Shown piece by piece: positions 9,501 to 18,385 of a DNA stretch of 29,988 nucleotides (its first letter is position 1; the number at the start of each line of letters is the position of its first letter). The notes beneath the pieces were generated by a model, which worked only from the letters and a program-made list of their open reading frames with translations, was not told where the DNA came from and ran no database searches. Origin of the DNA: Chara braunii (lineage: Eukaryota > Streptophyta > Charophyceae > Charales > Characeae); contig BFEA01000639.1 in the NCBI GenBank assembly GCA_003427395.1, positions 99,439 to 129,426 of the forward strand. The letters run 5' to 3'. The position numbers and the translations under genes are program-made.

Positions 9501-10280
9501 AAGGATGCGTACATGGCTACGGTACTGCCATCTTACCAGAAGACACTAAAAGACCTTATTGAGAGTTTCCCCCTACAATGGTACGCCACCCTCAGAAAAG
9601 GTCCATGCTTGAAGGAAGGAGATTGGGTGGGGCTACCCGACCATGAGAAAGAGGCCGGGCATGTGCACCTTACAGGCCCAGGACATGCGTTAATAGAAGT
9701 CTTCTCCATTCAAAAAGATGGCAGGCTAGAGGGAAACCAGCAACCCTTCATATGGAAAGAACAAAAGGATGTGTATCGCATCCGGGTTATGGAGGAGGGA
9801 TGCCACCAGAGGGTGTACTGCCCAATGACCCCCATTGAGGACCTTCCCTTAGACCCAGAAGAGTGGCGATGGAACCAACGTAACATGGCCAGGAAAGGAG
9901 AGGATAACACACTGGCACTACTCAATCTGAAAACCAAATCCGCCTACCGAATGTTCAGATCCAAGTGCAGACTACGGGACCGCGTGGAAGATAGATGGTA
10001 TCGCCATCTTAACATAGATCGTAGCCTGCTTAAACCCATTCGATGGTTCTCTCACTATAGTTGCAGACCCGCCAAGATCTCAACCCTCCAATGGCAAATT
10101 GAACATAGGTGTCTACCAACCAATGACTGGTTGATAGACCTTACGCACCTAGAGCAACAAGGGAGAGCGCTACCATGGTGCCACAAATGCCTGCAGAGCT
10201 TCCCTGGGACGAGGCGGACTGAGACTATAGAACATATTTTTCTCCAATGCCCTGCATCAGTTCTACTGTGGAGAAGCTAG
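9495..10280 (+). pseudogene. LINE ORF2, zinc-finger (zf-RVT) part
   Basis: The frame reads through a region of unknown fold to a typical zf-RVT segment: FSHYSCRPAKISTLQWQIEH, CLPTNDWL, then CHKC (Cys-x2-Cys) and ETIEHIFLQC (His-x4-Cys), ending LLWRS. This CCHC unit is found after the reverse transcriptase in plant L1-type LINEs and is thought to bind nucleic acid. TAG at 10278 ends the frame, and a TGA at 10293 follows in the same frame. Confidence 0.85.
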
Positions 10281-10835
10281 GACAGGGTTTGGTGACACAT
10301 TGCTCCCGATGTGATATGGCCTTGGGACTGGAGGGTCATACTCTTGGGATACCACCCTCCAATCCGGGGAAACACATTAAATTTTGTGGAAAACATGTTC
10401 AAACTAGGTAGGCGGAGCGTCCTATGGACGATATGGTGGAGGCGATGCATCCTGGAGATAGAGGGGGCGCAAGTAGAAGAAGGAGAAGCTATGGAGCAAA
10501 TACGAACATTGGTTCAGTATGAGATTGCGACCCAATGGAGAGCGGCTAAAGAGAAGCTTGATCAGTCGCACACCTGGGGGGACATGAACAAGATTATCTC
10601 TAGATTTTGTAAAGACTGGCTTGGGAGGGATAGGGAGGCATGGGTGGCTGAGATAAAATGGTTCGGAGTCAACCAGAGTGCAGATTCCCGGGAGGAAATG
10701 GTAAGGGATTACCAGTTGATTTTCCACGACTGGATTAAAGTGGATCCGGGCGTCCCACTACGGCCAGCCCAGGACTTTGTAGACCCCTTCCCCCCCCACC
10801 CGCTGTCCCTGGCGGAAGCACTTCCAGTGACATGA
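10281..10835 (+). pseudogene. LINE ORF2, C-terminal extension
   Basis: After the stops at 10278 and 10293 the same frame continues to TGA at 10833. It reads PWDWRVILLGY, RRSVLWTIWW, a helical Glu/Lys-rich stretch, and a terminal motif DYQLIFHDWIKVDPGVPLRP followed by a Pro-rich end. The same tail, diverged, is present at 29505-29946 in a second LINE, so this part is under constraint in the family. I do not know its function. Confidence 0.8.
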
Positions 10836-11178
10836 GCCAAGACGCCAGTAGACACACAACACCCAAGACATGAGAGATCTCCGTGCTATCTGATTCAAAG
10901 TCGTTTCTTCAGTTGTTTTGAGCTAGCTGTTGGGCTCATAATCGCTCGCAGACTGTTTTTTTATCTAGCAGGCTGCAAGGCTGAGTCTCGGGACTGTTAA
11001 AATTTTCAGTTAGGTGTCTGCTGGGTTCAGAACTTCCTGGTGCCGCTGCTCTGGTCTGTAAGTGGAGCACCTGCAAGGAGTGCTTGTAATAGTCAAGGGA
11101 TGCTGATCCCTAGATATAGAGATCCCAGTTGCAGGATAGGTGGGATAGGTAAGGGACAGGTAAGGGATAATGTGGATA
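10836..11178 (+). other. LINE 3' flank, nothing further assigned
   Basis: No poly(A) tail marks the LINE end. A T-run lies at 10950-10957, and a GATAGG/AAGGGA-type low-complexity patch at 11137-11180 precedes the next SINE-like pieces. Confidence 0.35.
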
Positions 11179-11200
11179 GGGACGCTGCACCCGGTTTCAT
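11179..11200 (+). repeat. SINE-like core, head fragment
   Basis: GGGACGCTGCACCCGGTTTCAT is the first 22 bases of the core with one substitution. It lies 34 bases upstream of a longer copy. Confidence 0.55.
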
Positions 11201-11212
11201 TGAAGCTATCAT

Positions 11213-11344
11213 GGGACGCTGGACCTGGTTTCCAGCAGGTGAGGCTCCCCACCAATAGATGGAGCAGCCCGCTAGGCAAAGCCTCAATCTTGGTGATTTT
11301 CCTACCACCACCGGGATGGAGGCTTGCACATGGGGCCTAAAAAA
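11213..11344 (+). repeat. SINE-like core, main subtype
   Basis: GGGACGCTGGACCTGG head, TCCAGCAGGTGAGGCTCCCC, then CACCAATAGATGGAGC and a 3' hairpin region with TTTTCCTACCACCACCGGG. It ends in a short A-run (11339-11344). All pseudoknot pairs are Watson-Crick (GGTG/CACC, GCTCC/GGAGC). Confidence 0.8.
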
Positions 11345-11354
11345 GGTGGTTCTT

Positions 11355-11514
11355 CTGCCTTCAGGAGAGATTCAGCAGACAGTTACATTGCTCTGGATAC
11401 ATCAGTAGGACTATCTCTTGGTTTCTGTCTTCTGTTTTTTTTCTGCTTTCTGCTGTTTTTCCCCTGCCTTCAGTAGAGGTTCAACAGCTAGATATGTTGT
11501 CTTGGATACAACAG
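11355..11514 (+). repeat. Diverged direct duplication, ~107 bp apart
   Basis: CTGCCTTCAGGAGAGATTCA (about 11358) and CTGCCTTCAGTAGAGGTTCA (about 11465) start two ~50-base copies that both continue to GGATACA.CAG. The intervening sequence is rich in TTCTG/TTTTT. Confidence 0.7.
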
Positions 11515-11639
11515 ACGCCCGGAGGCTAGACGACTGGCAGGGGCTAGGGATGGGATGGAGATCACATTGGTGCCCCCCAGTGCCCCCCCCCAATTACCCG
11601 GCCCGACTGCAGGGAAGGTTAGCTGAATTTCCTGTTATA

Positions 11640-11664
11640 GGACGTTGGACCCGGTTTCCAGCAC
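11640..11664 (+). repeat. SINE-like core, head fragment
   Basis: GGACGTTGGACCCGGTTTCC plus AGCAC is the first hairpin only. It stops where the pseudoknot would begin. Confidence 0.6.
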
Positions 11665-11709
11665 TGGCGTCACTTCAAATGATGTACTGTATGACAATGA
11701 GTTATTTAA

Positions 11710-11856
11710 GGGACGCTGGACCCGGTTTCCAGCAGGTGACACTCCCCACCAATAGATGGCGCAGCCCGCTAGGCAAAGCCTTAATCCCGGTGGTTCTCTT
11801 ACCATCACCAGGATAGAGGCCTTGCGCAGGGGTCGTTGCCAAAAAAAAAAAAAAAA
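11710..11856 (+). repeat. SINE-like core with 16-A tail, main subtype
   Basis: GGGACGCTGGACCCGGTTTCC head, GGTG/CACC pair, AATAGATGGCGCAGCCCG, then CCGGTGGTTCTCTTACCATC hairpin region and GGGGTCGTTGCC before 16 A (11841-11856). The sequence just after the tail (GAGAAGGTTTGTTGTTG) matches the end of the dispersed repeat at 6243, so the element may have inserted in that repeat. Confidence 0.8.
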
Positions 11857-11933
11857 GAGAAGGTTTGTTGTTGGATGACTCCAGCCAGTGCTTATTTTCA
11901 TTAGAAGAACTAAAATCCGTTTTCATACATTTT

Positions 11934-12340
11934 CTCAGTCGAAGCTGAGTAATGGCCCCAGTATCTCAAAAAAGTGTTTGGGGTGAATGAGAGAAGGAGA
12001 TGGTGGGATATCTTGCGTCCTGGTACGATGGGAATAGGGTACAACAGCAGCGGAGATGGTGACTCTGCTGCAATAAGTCTTGCCGGAGTAGGGATAGTGG
12101 ATTGACTGGGGGTGTCTGAGTCCTTTCCTGAATCATACACATGTCTTGTTTTGTCTCTCAAAGAAGTGAGGGGGACAAGTAGATGGCTGGATAACAAGCG
12201 TCCTAATAGTAAAGGGGTTAGCTTGTAGGACAGAAATAGAGCATAGCAACAACGGAGATGGTAGCTCAGCTGCAGTAAGTCTGGCTGGAGTGTGGCAAAG
12301 AGGTTTGATGGGGGGGTTTGAGTCGTTTTTCTGAAATTTT
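11934..12340 (+). repeat. Dispersed repeat, copies 2 and 3
   Basis: Two copies of the family at 6150-6270 lie here: about 11990-12120 (ATAGGGTACAACAGCAGCGG, GTCTTGCCGGAGTAGGGATA) and about 12205-12330 (ATAGAGCATAGCAACAACGG, GTAAGTCTGGCTGGAGT). The preceding segment TTCTCAGTCGAAGCTGAGTA (11934) recurs diverged at 12862 as TTCTCAGCCGAAGTCGGGTA. Confidence 0.6.
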
Positions 12341-12454
12341 TCTGATGTGCGACGCAGTAACTTGCTTTGCTAAGGGGGTCTTAAGCAGAATCCTAGCAAC
12401 TTGTCTTATACGGCTCCATTGCTGATACACTCAATGATTTGCGGCTGTTCGAAG

Positions 12455-12660
12455 CCAGAACGACGCTGGTCGGAGCTAGGGTGTTGCCCTATAACTTGCT
12501 GATGCAAGAGTATGAGGCCTGGTAGAGAGATCTGGGGATGCTTTGGGGTGGGCATTCCCAACCAAGGGTTGCTGCTGGGACGACACTGGCCGGAGCTGGG
12601 GTGAGTCGTTTTGCCCTGTAACCCAGCAGGGTGGGGGTGTGAGGCCTGGAAGAGCCCGGC
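12455..12660 (+). repeat. Diverged tandem duplication, ~120 bp period
   Basis: CGACGCTGGTCGGAGCTAGG at about 12460 and CGACACTGGCCGGAGCTGGG at about 12581 begin two units. Both continue through TTGCCCT.TAAC and GTGAGGCCTGG or TATGAGGCCTGG. Confidence 0.65.
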
Positions 12661-12910
12661 AAGGAGTAAGACAGGTTTGGAGAGCTTTAGAAAGGTTGCT
12701 AGGGATACACAAGCTTTTGAGCATTTGTAGGACCTCTGAAGGTTTGGCATAGTAATTTTCTTTGTCATTCAAAATTTTTCTATCTTCTCAGCCTTTGATA
12801 GTTCTTAATAGTTCTCAGACTCTTGAATTTCTTCAATGGTTCTCAATAGTTCTCAGATTGATTCTCAGCCGAAGTCGGGTAATGGCCCCGGTAAATGATT
12901 TGTGTAAAAT
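12661..12910 (+). other. TTCTCAG-rich stretch upstream of a SINE core
   Basis: There are several TTCTCAG or TTCTCAA words between 12785 and 12870, resembling the 5' module of the retroposon at 2883-3069 (CATTGTTCTCAG, CATTCTCAA). No gene seen. Confidence 0.35.
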
Positions 12911-13046
12911 GGGACGCTGGGCTCGGTTCCCAGCACGTGCTGCTCCCCACGAATAGATTGGAGCATTTGTCCCAAAACATGCGAGAGGCACCGGGATCGA
13001 TACCCGGCACCTCCATCATTTAAAAAAAAAAAAAAAAAAAAAAAAA
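12911..13046 (+). repeat. SINE-like core with 24-base poly(A), CGTG/CACG variant
   Basis: The head is GGGACGCTGGGCTCGGTTCC and continues CAGC. The first hairpin's sixth pair is G-C rather than A-T, and the pseudoknot pair is CGTG with CACG. The 3' half differs from other copies: GAGGCACCGGGATCGATACC followed by CGGCACCTC, a hairpin that also resembles a tRNA T arm plus acceptor end. About 24 A follow (to 13046), abutting a plastid-type rRNA fragment. Confidence 0.8.
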
Positions 13047-13275
13047 CGTGTTCTCTTTCACTCCCCTATAATGGGGTTCTTTTCACCTTTCCCTCACGAC
13101 ACTTTTTCACTATCGGTTACCCAGAAATATTTAGCCTTACGAAGTGATCCTCGCAAATTCATACAAGATTTCCTTTGTCGCATGCTACTTGGGTTAGAGC
13201 TAAAGCTTGTGTTGCTTTCGACTACTGGACTTTCACCGTCTAGGGTGTAGAATTCAACTGCTTCATCTAACAAAC
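13047..13275 (-). pseudogene. Plastid-type 23S rRNA fragment
   Basis: The - strand carries the order of blocks found in the 5' third of plastid/bacterial large-subunit rRNA: ACCCTAGACGGTGAAAGTCC with AGTAGTCGAAAGCA, CCAAGTAGCATGCG, AAGGCTAAATATT, ACCGATAGTGAA, GTGAGGGAAAGGTGAAAAGA with ACCCC, and GGAGTGAAAGAGAAC. The combination, including the AGTCCAGTAG.CGAAAGCA block, fits plastid better than mitochondrial or bacterial rRNA as I remember them. It is a partial copy of about 0.23 kb, best explained as plastid DNA in the nucleus, diverged. It stops abruptly at the SINE poly(A). Confidence 0.8.
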
Positions 13276-13619
13276 TTCCGGGGTATCTCCCTTACTCCAT
13301 GGCTGCTGGGGCCCAGGCCCTCGTGAGTCTCGGAGGGCCTCAGGGATGGGGGTACTGCAGGTAGGGGTCCCAACTTTAAATGGAGTCTGACAAGATTAGC
13401 AAGTTTAAACCTGGGCTTTCATGGAGATTGGAAATGTTGACAGCAAAAGAGACGCTGTCGCAGTGGAAACAATGAAAGCAGGTAAGGAGAAACATTAGTT
13501 ATGAGGATCGACGGACTAGTCAACGTTTCAGACATATCTGACGCCTGTTTTATCAGGTGAAGAGGCATATTGGTTCGATATTTACCTGCATCACAGAGAA
13601 TTCGCAAAGTATATTGTAT
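13276..13619. other. Unassigned stretch with a short hairpin
   Basis: AGGCCCTC and GAGGGCCT (about 13315-13342) form an 8-bp hairpin. No gene seen. Confidence 0.3.
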
Positions 13620-13672
13620 GGGATGCTGGGCCCGGTTCCCAGCATGTGCAGCTCCCCACAAACAACGATCCA
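13620..13672 (+). repeat. SINE-like core, TGTG/CACA variant, 3' truncated
   Basis: GGGATGCTGGGCCCGGTTCC continues CAGC with six paired bases in the first hairpin, then ATGTGCAGCTCCCCACAAAC. The pseudoknot pair is TGTG with CACA, a double change from GGTG/CACC. The copy ends before the GGAGC strand. Confidence 0.7.
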
Positions 13673-13945
13673 TTAGGATTGACAGTTAGAAATTGCAGCA
13701 AGCTTACTAAGGCAGGATGACAGACAAACAGACAAACAACTTAAGTTATTGTAAACTACATTACAACCGATAGATAGTACAGTGTACATAGTAACTGCAC
13801 AGTGATCCAGTAGGATTGACAGGATGCTGGACCGATTACAGCCCACCTCCCTCACATGCATACTAAACCTTCCACAATTTGATTGTTTTCATAGATGACA
13901 GGGTTCACACTGTAAACTACATTACAATCGATAGTTATTTCATAT
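13664..13945 (+). repeat. Diverged direct duplications
   Basis: GATCCATTAGGATTGACAG (about 13667) recurs as GATCCAGTAGGATTGACAG (about 13804). GTAAACTACATTACAACCGA (about 13750) recurs as GTAAACTACATTACAATCGA (about 13911). No gene seen in the stretch. Confidence 0.75.
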
Positions 13946-14037
13946 TACAGACTTAGTAACCTTTCACGAGCTTATTCTTCTCGTACCTGACACGATTCAC
14001 ATCAAACTGTATAATTACATTTTAACTGTACTTTACA

Positions 14038-14150
14038 GGGACGCTAGACCCGATTTCCAGCAGGCGTTGCTCCCCACCAATAGATGGAGCCATCCTGACA
14101 CTGCTAGTGGTGTCTGATCATATTAGCATCCCTAGCAGCTGCTCTGTGAT
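14038..14150 (+). repeat. SINE-like core, second example of the GTG-repeat hairpin subtype
   Basis: GGGACGCTAGACCCGATTTCC, then GCTCCCCACCAATAGATGGAGC broken here only by family variation, then CTGCTAG...CTAGCAG, which replaces the GTGTTAGTG/CACTAACAC hairpin of the 3074 copy while keeping the pairing. No poly(A) remains. The pseudoknot pair is GGCG/CACC, with one mismatch. Confidence 0.7.
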
Positions 14151-14353
14151 GGACCCTCCAGGATGGCGATCCGTCAGGATCAAGGCGAAGGGATGAGGAT
14201 GGGGGAGATGGAGATGGAGCTGGAAGGGACAGCGCAGCTCCAACGCAGACTCAACACGCACGTACTCCAAACTGTGCAAATGAAGAATGACGAAAAACAA
14301 ACAACGGTATGGGTATACCCCCAGCGGACTGACTAGATTGGACTGGACTGACC

Positions 14354-15428
14354 TGGTACCGACAATGGTACCGGGCAGAACGGGACTGGACTGAAACAGT
14401 GCACGACCTGTGGGGTCAGGCCACAACCGGGTCCCACAGGCCGAACCGGCAAATAGCCAAATAGGCCCTGGCTGTAGGTCAGGGCAGATGAAGGCCCGAT
14501 GCACGATCCTCAGACCTGTAATGGATCGCAACAGTCATAAACACGCTATCCGCAAAAGTAGCGGAACTCTGCAATAAAGAAAGCTGAGAAGTCTAGGATG
14601 CGGAGCAAGCTCCATGCTGAGTCCATGCGATGCAGCCTAAGCTACATAGTGTCAAAAGAAAAGCAAATGTCTGGTATACATGTCCTAACTAACAGCAAAA
14701 AATGAAATGTTACAGTAGCAATATACAATCCTAAAGTCCTGGAGGCAATCGTCTCAGTGCTGAAAGGAAAAAGAGCAATATGGCACAAAATAATGTCATG
14801 TCGCTGAACCACTAAGAGTGGGATGGTCTCAGAGGGGTTGAATCAAACCTAAGAATCGAAACTCCTAAGGGCAGTCACACATGAAGGTGGGATAGGTCAT
14901 CAGGCTCAAGGTGGGAGAGTGATAGCGAAACAAAACTAAGGACCCAAACAGATAGACCATCAGGGCGGGTAATGCTCGACAAAAGGAGACACGATGCAGG
15001 GTCGACCATGAAAAAGGGGAAATCTGGAATAGGGTGGAGATATGCCTAACTGAAGGCATGTAAGGGCCGACACTAGGGTGATGAGGGCAGTGGGTGAGGA
15101 AAACTTGAACATGCACACAACTCACCGACTGGGGGAGGAGGGAGCTAGATCCGGGAACAAGGAAGTCAAGATAACGCTACGGTCCCAATGCCTATGCGAT
15201 ACCAAGGGAGAGCCCAACTCAAAGAGACCCAACTAGTAAGTGAGAACCATCATGCAACAGATGCAAGGGAATGTACAGGGTAGGGTGGTGGCGTGAAGTA
15301 GTCACGTCCAAAGTAGTTGAAGCCGATAAGATAGTTGAAGCCGTCGAGATGGTCGATGACGTCGATGCAGTAAAAGTCGAGGTCGATGTCGAAGCAGAAC
15401 CGCAAAACGCTGACATCCTGAAGAAGAG
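14354..15428 (-). mobile_element. Ty3/Gypsy element 1, 3' non-coding region
   Basis: This region lies downstream of the chromodomain on the - strand and matches, over its whole length, the region 19946-21000 beside the second element. Shared landmarks include GGTACCGGGCAG, GGATAGGTCATCAGGCTCA, CAGATAGACCATCA.GGCGGG and ACACAACTCACCGACTGGG. It should contain the 3' LTR, but no second copy of it flanks either element in this window, so LTR limits cannot be drawn. It stays partly open near the coding end with a Ser/Thr-rich, low-complexity translation. Confidence 0.7.
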
Positions 15429-16328
15429 TTAATGATGAAGTACCTGATGGTGTGAGTCAGTGGGGAAACATGGAGGATAAGAGTGCCAATCATCGTAGCG
15501 CGAAGGACGACGATGAGTGTGTTGTGGACGCTCGAAGGCGATCGTCTGTGGCTGGGGAACGGCCTCAGAGGGAGCGGGCTCGTCCTCAACAATCTCCTCA
15601 ACCGAAGGAGGAGGAAGAGGGTCAGTCGACTGAGCAGGGGCAGGCATCTCAGCAGGACGAGCACGATCATATGCACACACCAACATCCTGGCGTGCTGCA
15701 AGTGCTCGGGGGGCTCCCAAGTAGCCTCCTCATCAGGATAACCCCTCCAACGCACAAGGTACTCGATGCGTGGAGGGATATCGTCGATCACTCGACGAGA
15801 TACGATGTCAGAAACGACGAACTCCTCGTGACCGTCCACCATGATAGGTAGAGGGCGCTCATACGGGCGTTCAGCGAAGCGCTCGGACGGTCTGCGATAA
15901 GGACGCAGCAAGGAGACGTGGTAAACATCGTGTACTCGAGCCTGTTGAAGGTAATTAGGTAGCTTCACACGAAAGCTGGCCGGACTAGCGGCGGTATGAG
16001 AACCGACGGCTTGAAGGATGCGGCATGGACCGAAGAAACGACGTCTGAACTTGCGAAGCGTATCTGCTTCGAGCTGTAAGCGACGTGCGTCGACGAGCAT
16101 GTCGTCACCGAATTTGAATGGATGATCCATTCGTGATCGGTTCGCTTGTGCGGTCATGCGAGTCTGGGAGTCGGCTAGACTCTCGTGTGCGCGCTTCATA
16201 TTCGCCGCCATTTGGGCGATCCAATCATCAAGCGAAGGACAACGGGTGTCTGGGCGCAACCGCGATGGTCGTTGGAAGTCTGCGGGTACACGAGGGTGGT
16301 AGTCGAGGTCGCAATAGAATGGCGACAT
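15429..16328 (-). pseudogene. Ty3/Gypsy element 1: integrase C-terminus and chromodomain
   Basis: This 299-codon open frame is the end of pol. Residues 1-45 finish the integrase core region, residues 60-145 are the GPY/F-type C-terminal region (FFGPCRI, VHDVYHVSLLRPY), and residues about 169-222 are a chromodomain (EFVVSDIVSRR, YLVRWRGYP, ATWEPPEHL). Chromodomains on integrase mark the chromovirus branch of Ty3/Gypsy retrotransposons and are thought to steer insertion to modified chromatin. The aromatic positions of the chromodomain (Tyr190, Trp194, Trp204) are present. The frame is preceded by a TGA separating it from the integrase core. Confidence 0.93.
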
Positions 16329-16399
16329 CCCCGTGGTTTGCGAAACAACGTGATTGTACGCAATCTCCGCATGGACTAAGTGTAAGTCCCACTGCTGAT

Positions 16400-16980
16400 C
16401 ATCCTTAACGAACTTTCAGATGATATTACGGAGAGTTTTATTGGTGATCTCAGTCTGACCATCTGTCTGAGGGTGGTAAGACGATGAGAAGCGGAGCTGA
16501 GATCCGTACACCTCGTGTAGGCGTCACCAAAATGTGTTGGTAAAGCGCGGGTCACAGTCAGAGATGATGCTCTGACGTAAGTCGTGATCTCTCACGACGC
16601 AGTCGAAGACGATGTCGACGACCTCACGAGCGCTTATGCGATAGCGGCACGAGAAAAAACGTGCACGCTTCGTGAAGCGATCGACGACGACCAAGATAAC
16701 ATTATGACCGCGCTTGGTAGGTGGGCGGAGGGGACCACTGAAATCCATCGAGATGGACTGCCAACGACCCTCGGGTATGGGTAAGGGCTGAAGTAACCCA
16801 TACGGGAGGTGGTTCGCACTGTTCACCTCCTGACAGGTAGGACACTCTTGGATGTAGGCTTTGACGAAGTCCTTGGACTTCGGCCAGACGTATAGGCGGC
16901 AAACACGAGCCAACGTCTTGTGGAAGCCCATATGACCGGCAACTGCCTGGTCATGGAACTCTGCTACAGCCAGGACGCGA
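16400..16980 (-). pseudogene. Ty3/Gypsy element 1: integrase zinc finger and core
   Basis: Read downstream on the - strand: an HHCC zinc-binding unit (EFHDQAVAGH and CPTCQ), then the core with Asp in SMDFSGPL, Asp in SDCDPRFTN, and Glu in TDGQTEITNK. All three catalytic acidic residues survive. Two in-frame TGA stops lie near 16521 (after FTNTFW) and 16420 (after LRNII). Both are one C-to-T change from CGA, i.e. loss of a CpG. The reading frame is otherwise continuous with the chromodomain part. Confidence 0.9.
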
Positions 16981-17036
16981 AGCTGTCCGATGGAGGGAAC
17001 GCAGATACATGGTTCTAGTTGACCAGATTTTCCATG

Positions 17037-17490
17037 CTAATACACGAGACCGTTCTCACCGAGGGAGTATGAGGGAACGGTCTTTCCACTCCGCAGTGTC
17101 GCGTGGATGACGTGATAATCCGGATAGTGACGGTACTGGGTGCGATATGCGTCGATCACCGACTGATCAACAGTGGTGACGGAGATGACAGCAAGATGGA
17201 TGGGTTCCTGATTGTGGTTAGGATGGCGGGACAAGGCATCGGCGACACAGTTCGTTTCACCCTTGATGGGCTGAGTGGTGAACTTGAACTCGGATAAGTC
17301 ATGCCACGAACGTGTTTGTCGAGGGGAGAGCTTGGGCTTCGTGAGGAAAGCCTGGACAACTGAGTTGTCCGTGCGCACTGTGGAGGGCGCCCTGTGCAGG
17401 TAATGACGCCAATGCTGAGTAACATAAACTACTGCGAGAACCTCATGTTCATCGGCAGTGTAGTTTATCTCGGCAAAGTCGGCAGACAGT
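17037..17490 (-). pseudogene. Ty3/Gypsy element 1: RNase H
   Basis: The frame shows INYTADEHEVLAVVY, HWRHYL, TDNSVVQAF and CVADALSRHP, the standard order for Ty3-type RNase H, which degrades the RNA strand during copying. The Glu of DEHE and the Asp of TDNS and ADALSR are present. A TAG near 17494 separates it from the preceding connection segment, and the frame ends at TAG near 17038. Confidence 0.88.
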
Positions 17491-17492
17491 AG

Positions 17493-18179
17493 CTAACCAG
17501 AGTAGAAGGCGATCGGGCAATCCCCAACACGAGCCTCGACAGTCCCATCCTCTGCGATGGTCGGGGAGTAAGTAACTGGAGGACTGTCTGTGGAGGGAAG
17601 TGGTGGGAGGGTAGGCGTCAAATGAGAAGCATTGTCAGCAGGAGGGGGGGGGGAAGGAGGAACATGATGATAAGATGAATCCGGAGGAGAGGGAAACACT
17701 TGAGAGAGGACTGCTCCTACTGCAAAATCTGACACATCCGTGGTGACGATAAAGGGACGATCAAAATCGGGGAGGTGAAGAACCGGCGCACAAGTCACCG
17801 CCTTCTTGAGGGCGCGAAAGGCGTCCTCGCACAGGGGTGTCTAAAACCATGGCGGGTTCTTCCGGAGGAGGATGGAGGTAAGGACGTAGGAATACCTAGT
17901 GTATCCGTGGATAAAATTACTATAGTAGCTGGTGAGGCCTAAGAAACTGCGAAGCTGCTTTGCAGAGGTGGAGATGGGTCACTCTGCAATAGCAGTGATC
18001 TTCGCGTCGTCCATGTGGAGACCCTGGTCAGACACATGGTGTCCTAGGAAGTCCTCTTTGCGCTGGGCAAAGCGACACTTACTGAGCTTGGCATATAATT
18101 CATGCTTGCGTCAGCACTGTAGGACATCGCGGAGGTGTATGATATAGTCTGATATAGTCTTCTAAGGTACGACTGTAGA
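17493..18179 (-). pseudogene. Ty3/Gypsy element 1: C-terminal reverse transcriptase, truncated
   Basis: The - strand begins at 18179 in the segment just after the catalytic YxDD region (relative to element 2), so the fingers, palm and gag are missing. It continues through KHELYAKLSKCRFAQRKEDF, FLGLTSYYSNFI, and ALKKAVTCAPVLHLPDFD into VTTDVSDFAVGAVLSQ. A Pro/Ser-rich insert of about 50 residues sits between that motif and FYSG. Several in-frame stops are visible (near 17841, 17986 and 18113). A 10-base direct duplication (GATATAGTCT, 18141-18160) adds a frame disturbance. The coding homology ends at a sharp junction with rRNA sequence. Confidence 0.85.
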
Positions 18180-18385
18180 GGGAACCAGCTACTAGACGGT
18201 TCGATTAGTCTTTCTCACCTATACCCAGGCCCAACGAACGTTTTGCACAGTATCACTGCAGGGTCCACAACACTTTCCTCTGGTCCGCTCTGCTTAGGCC
18301 TAATTCACCGCCTTTCGGATCCTAGCAGGCATGCTCACACTCAAACCTTTCAGCAGATCGTGCGTGGCGGACAGTACACCCACAA
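18178..18385 (-). pseudogene. Nuclear 25S/28S rRNA fragment
   Basis: The - strand reads in the order of eukaryotic large-subunit rRNA: GAGCATGCCTG-like (GTGTGAGCATGCCTGCTAGG), ATCCGAAAGGCGGTGAATTA, CCAGAGGAAAG, GTGCAAAACGTTCG-like, GGGTATAGGTGAGAAAGACT with AATCGAACCGTCTAG, and TAGCTGGTTCCCTC. It corresponds to roughly the 800-1000 region of 25S rRNA. Many substitutions against the conserved core show it is a relic, not an active rDNA unit. It abuts the truncated Ty3 element with a 2-base overlap (GA at 18178-18179). Confidence 0.88.

Noticed and set aside
3074-14150. SINE-core copies as a dispersed CRISPR or operator series
   Set aside because: Copies carry poly(A), one has target duplications, and spacing is irregular; retroposition explains them better.
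15452-15851. Plus-strand open frames opposite the chromodomain
   Set aside because: They mirror the - strand coding sequence and its Arg/Pro-rich codons.
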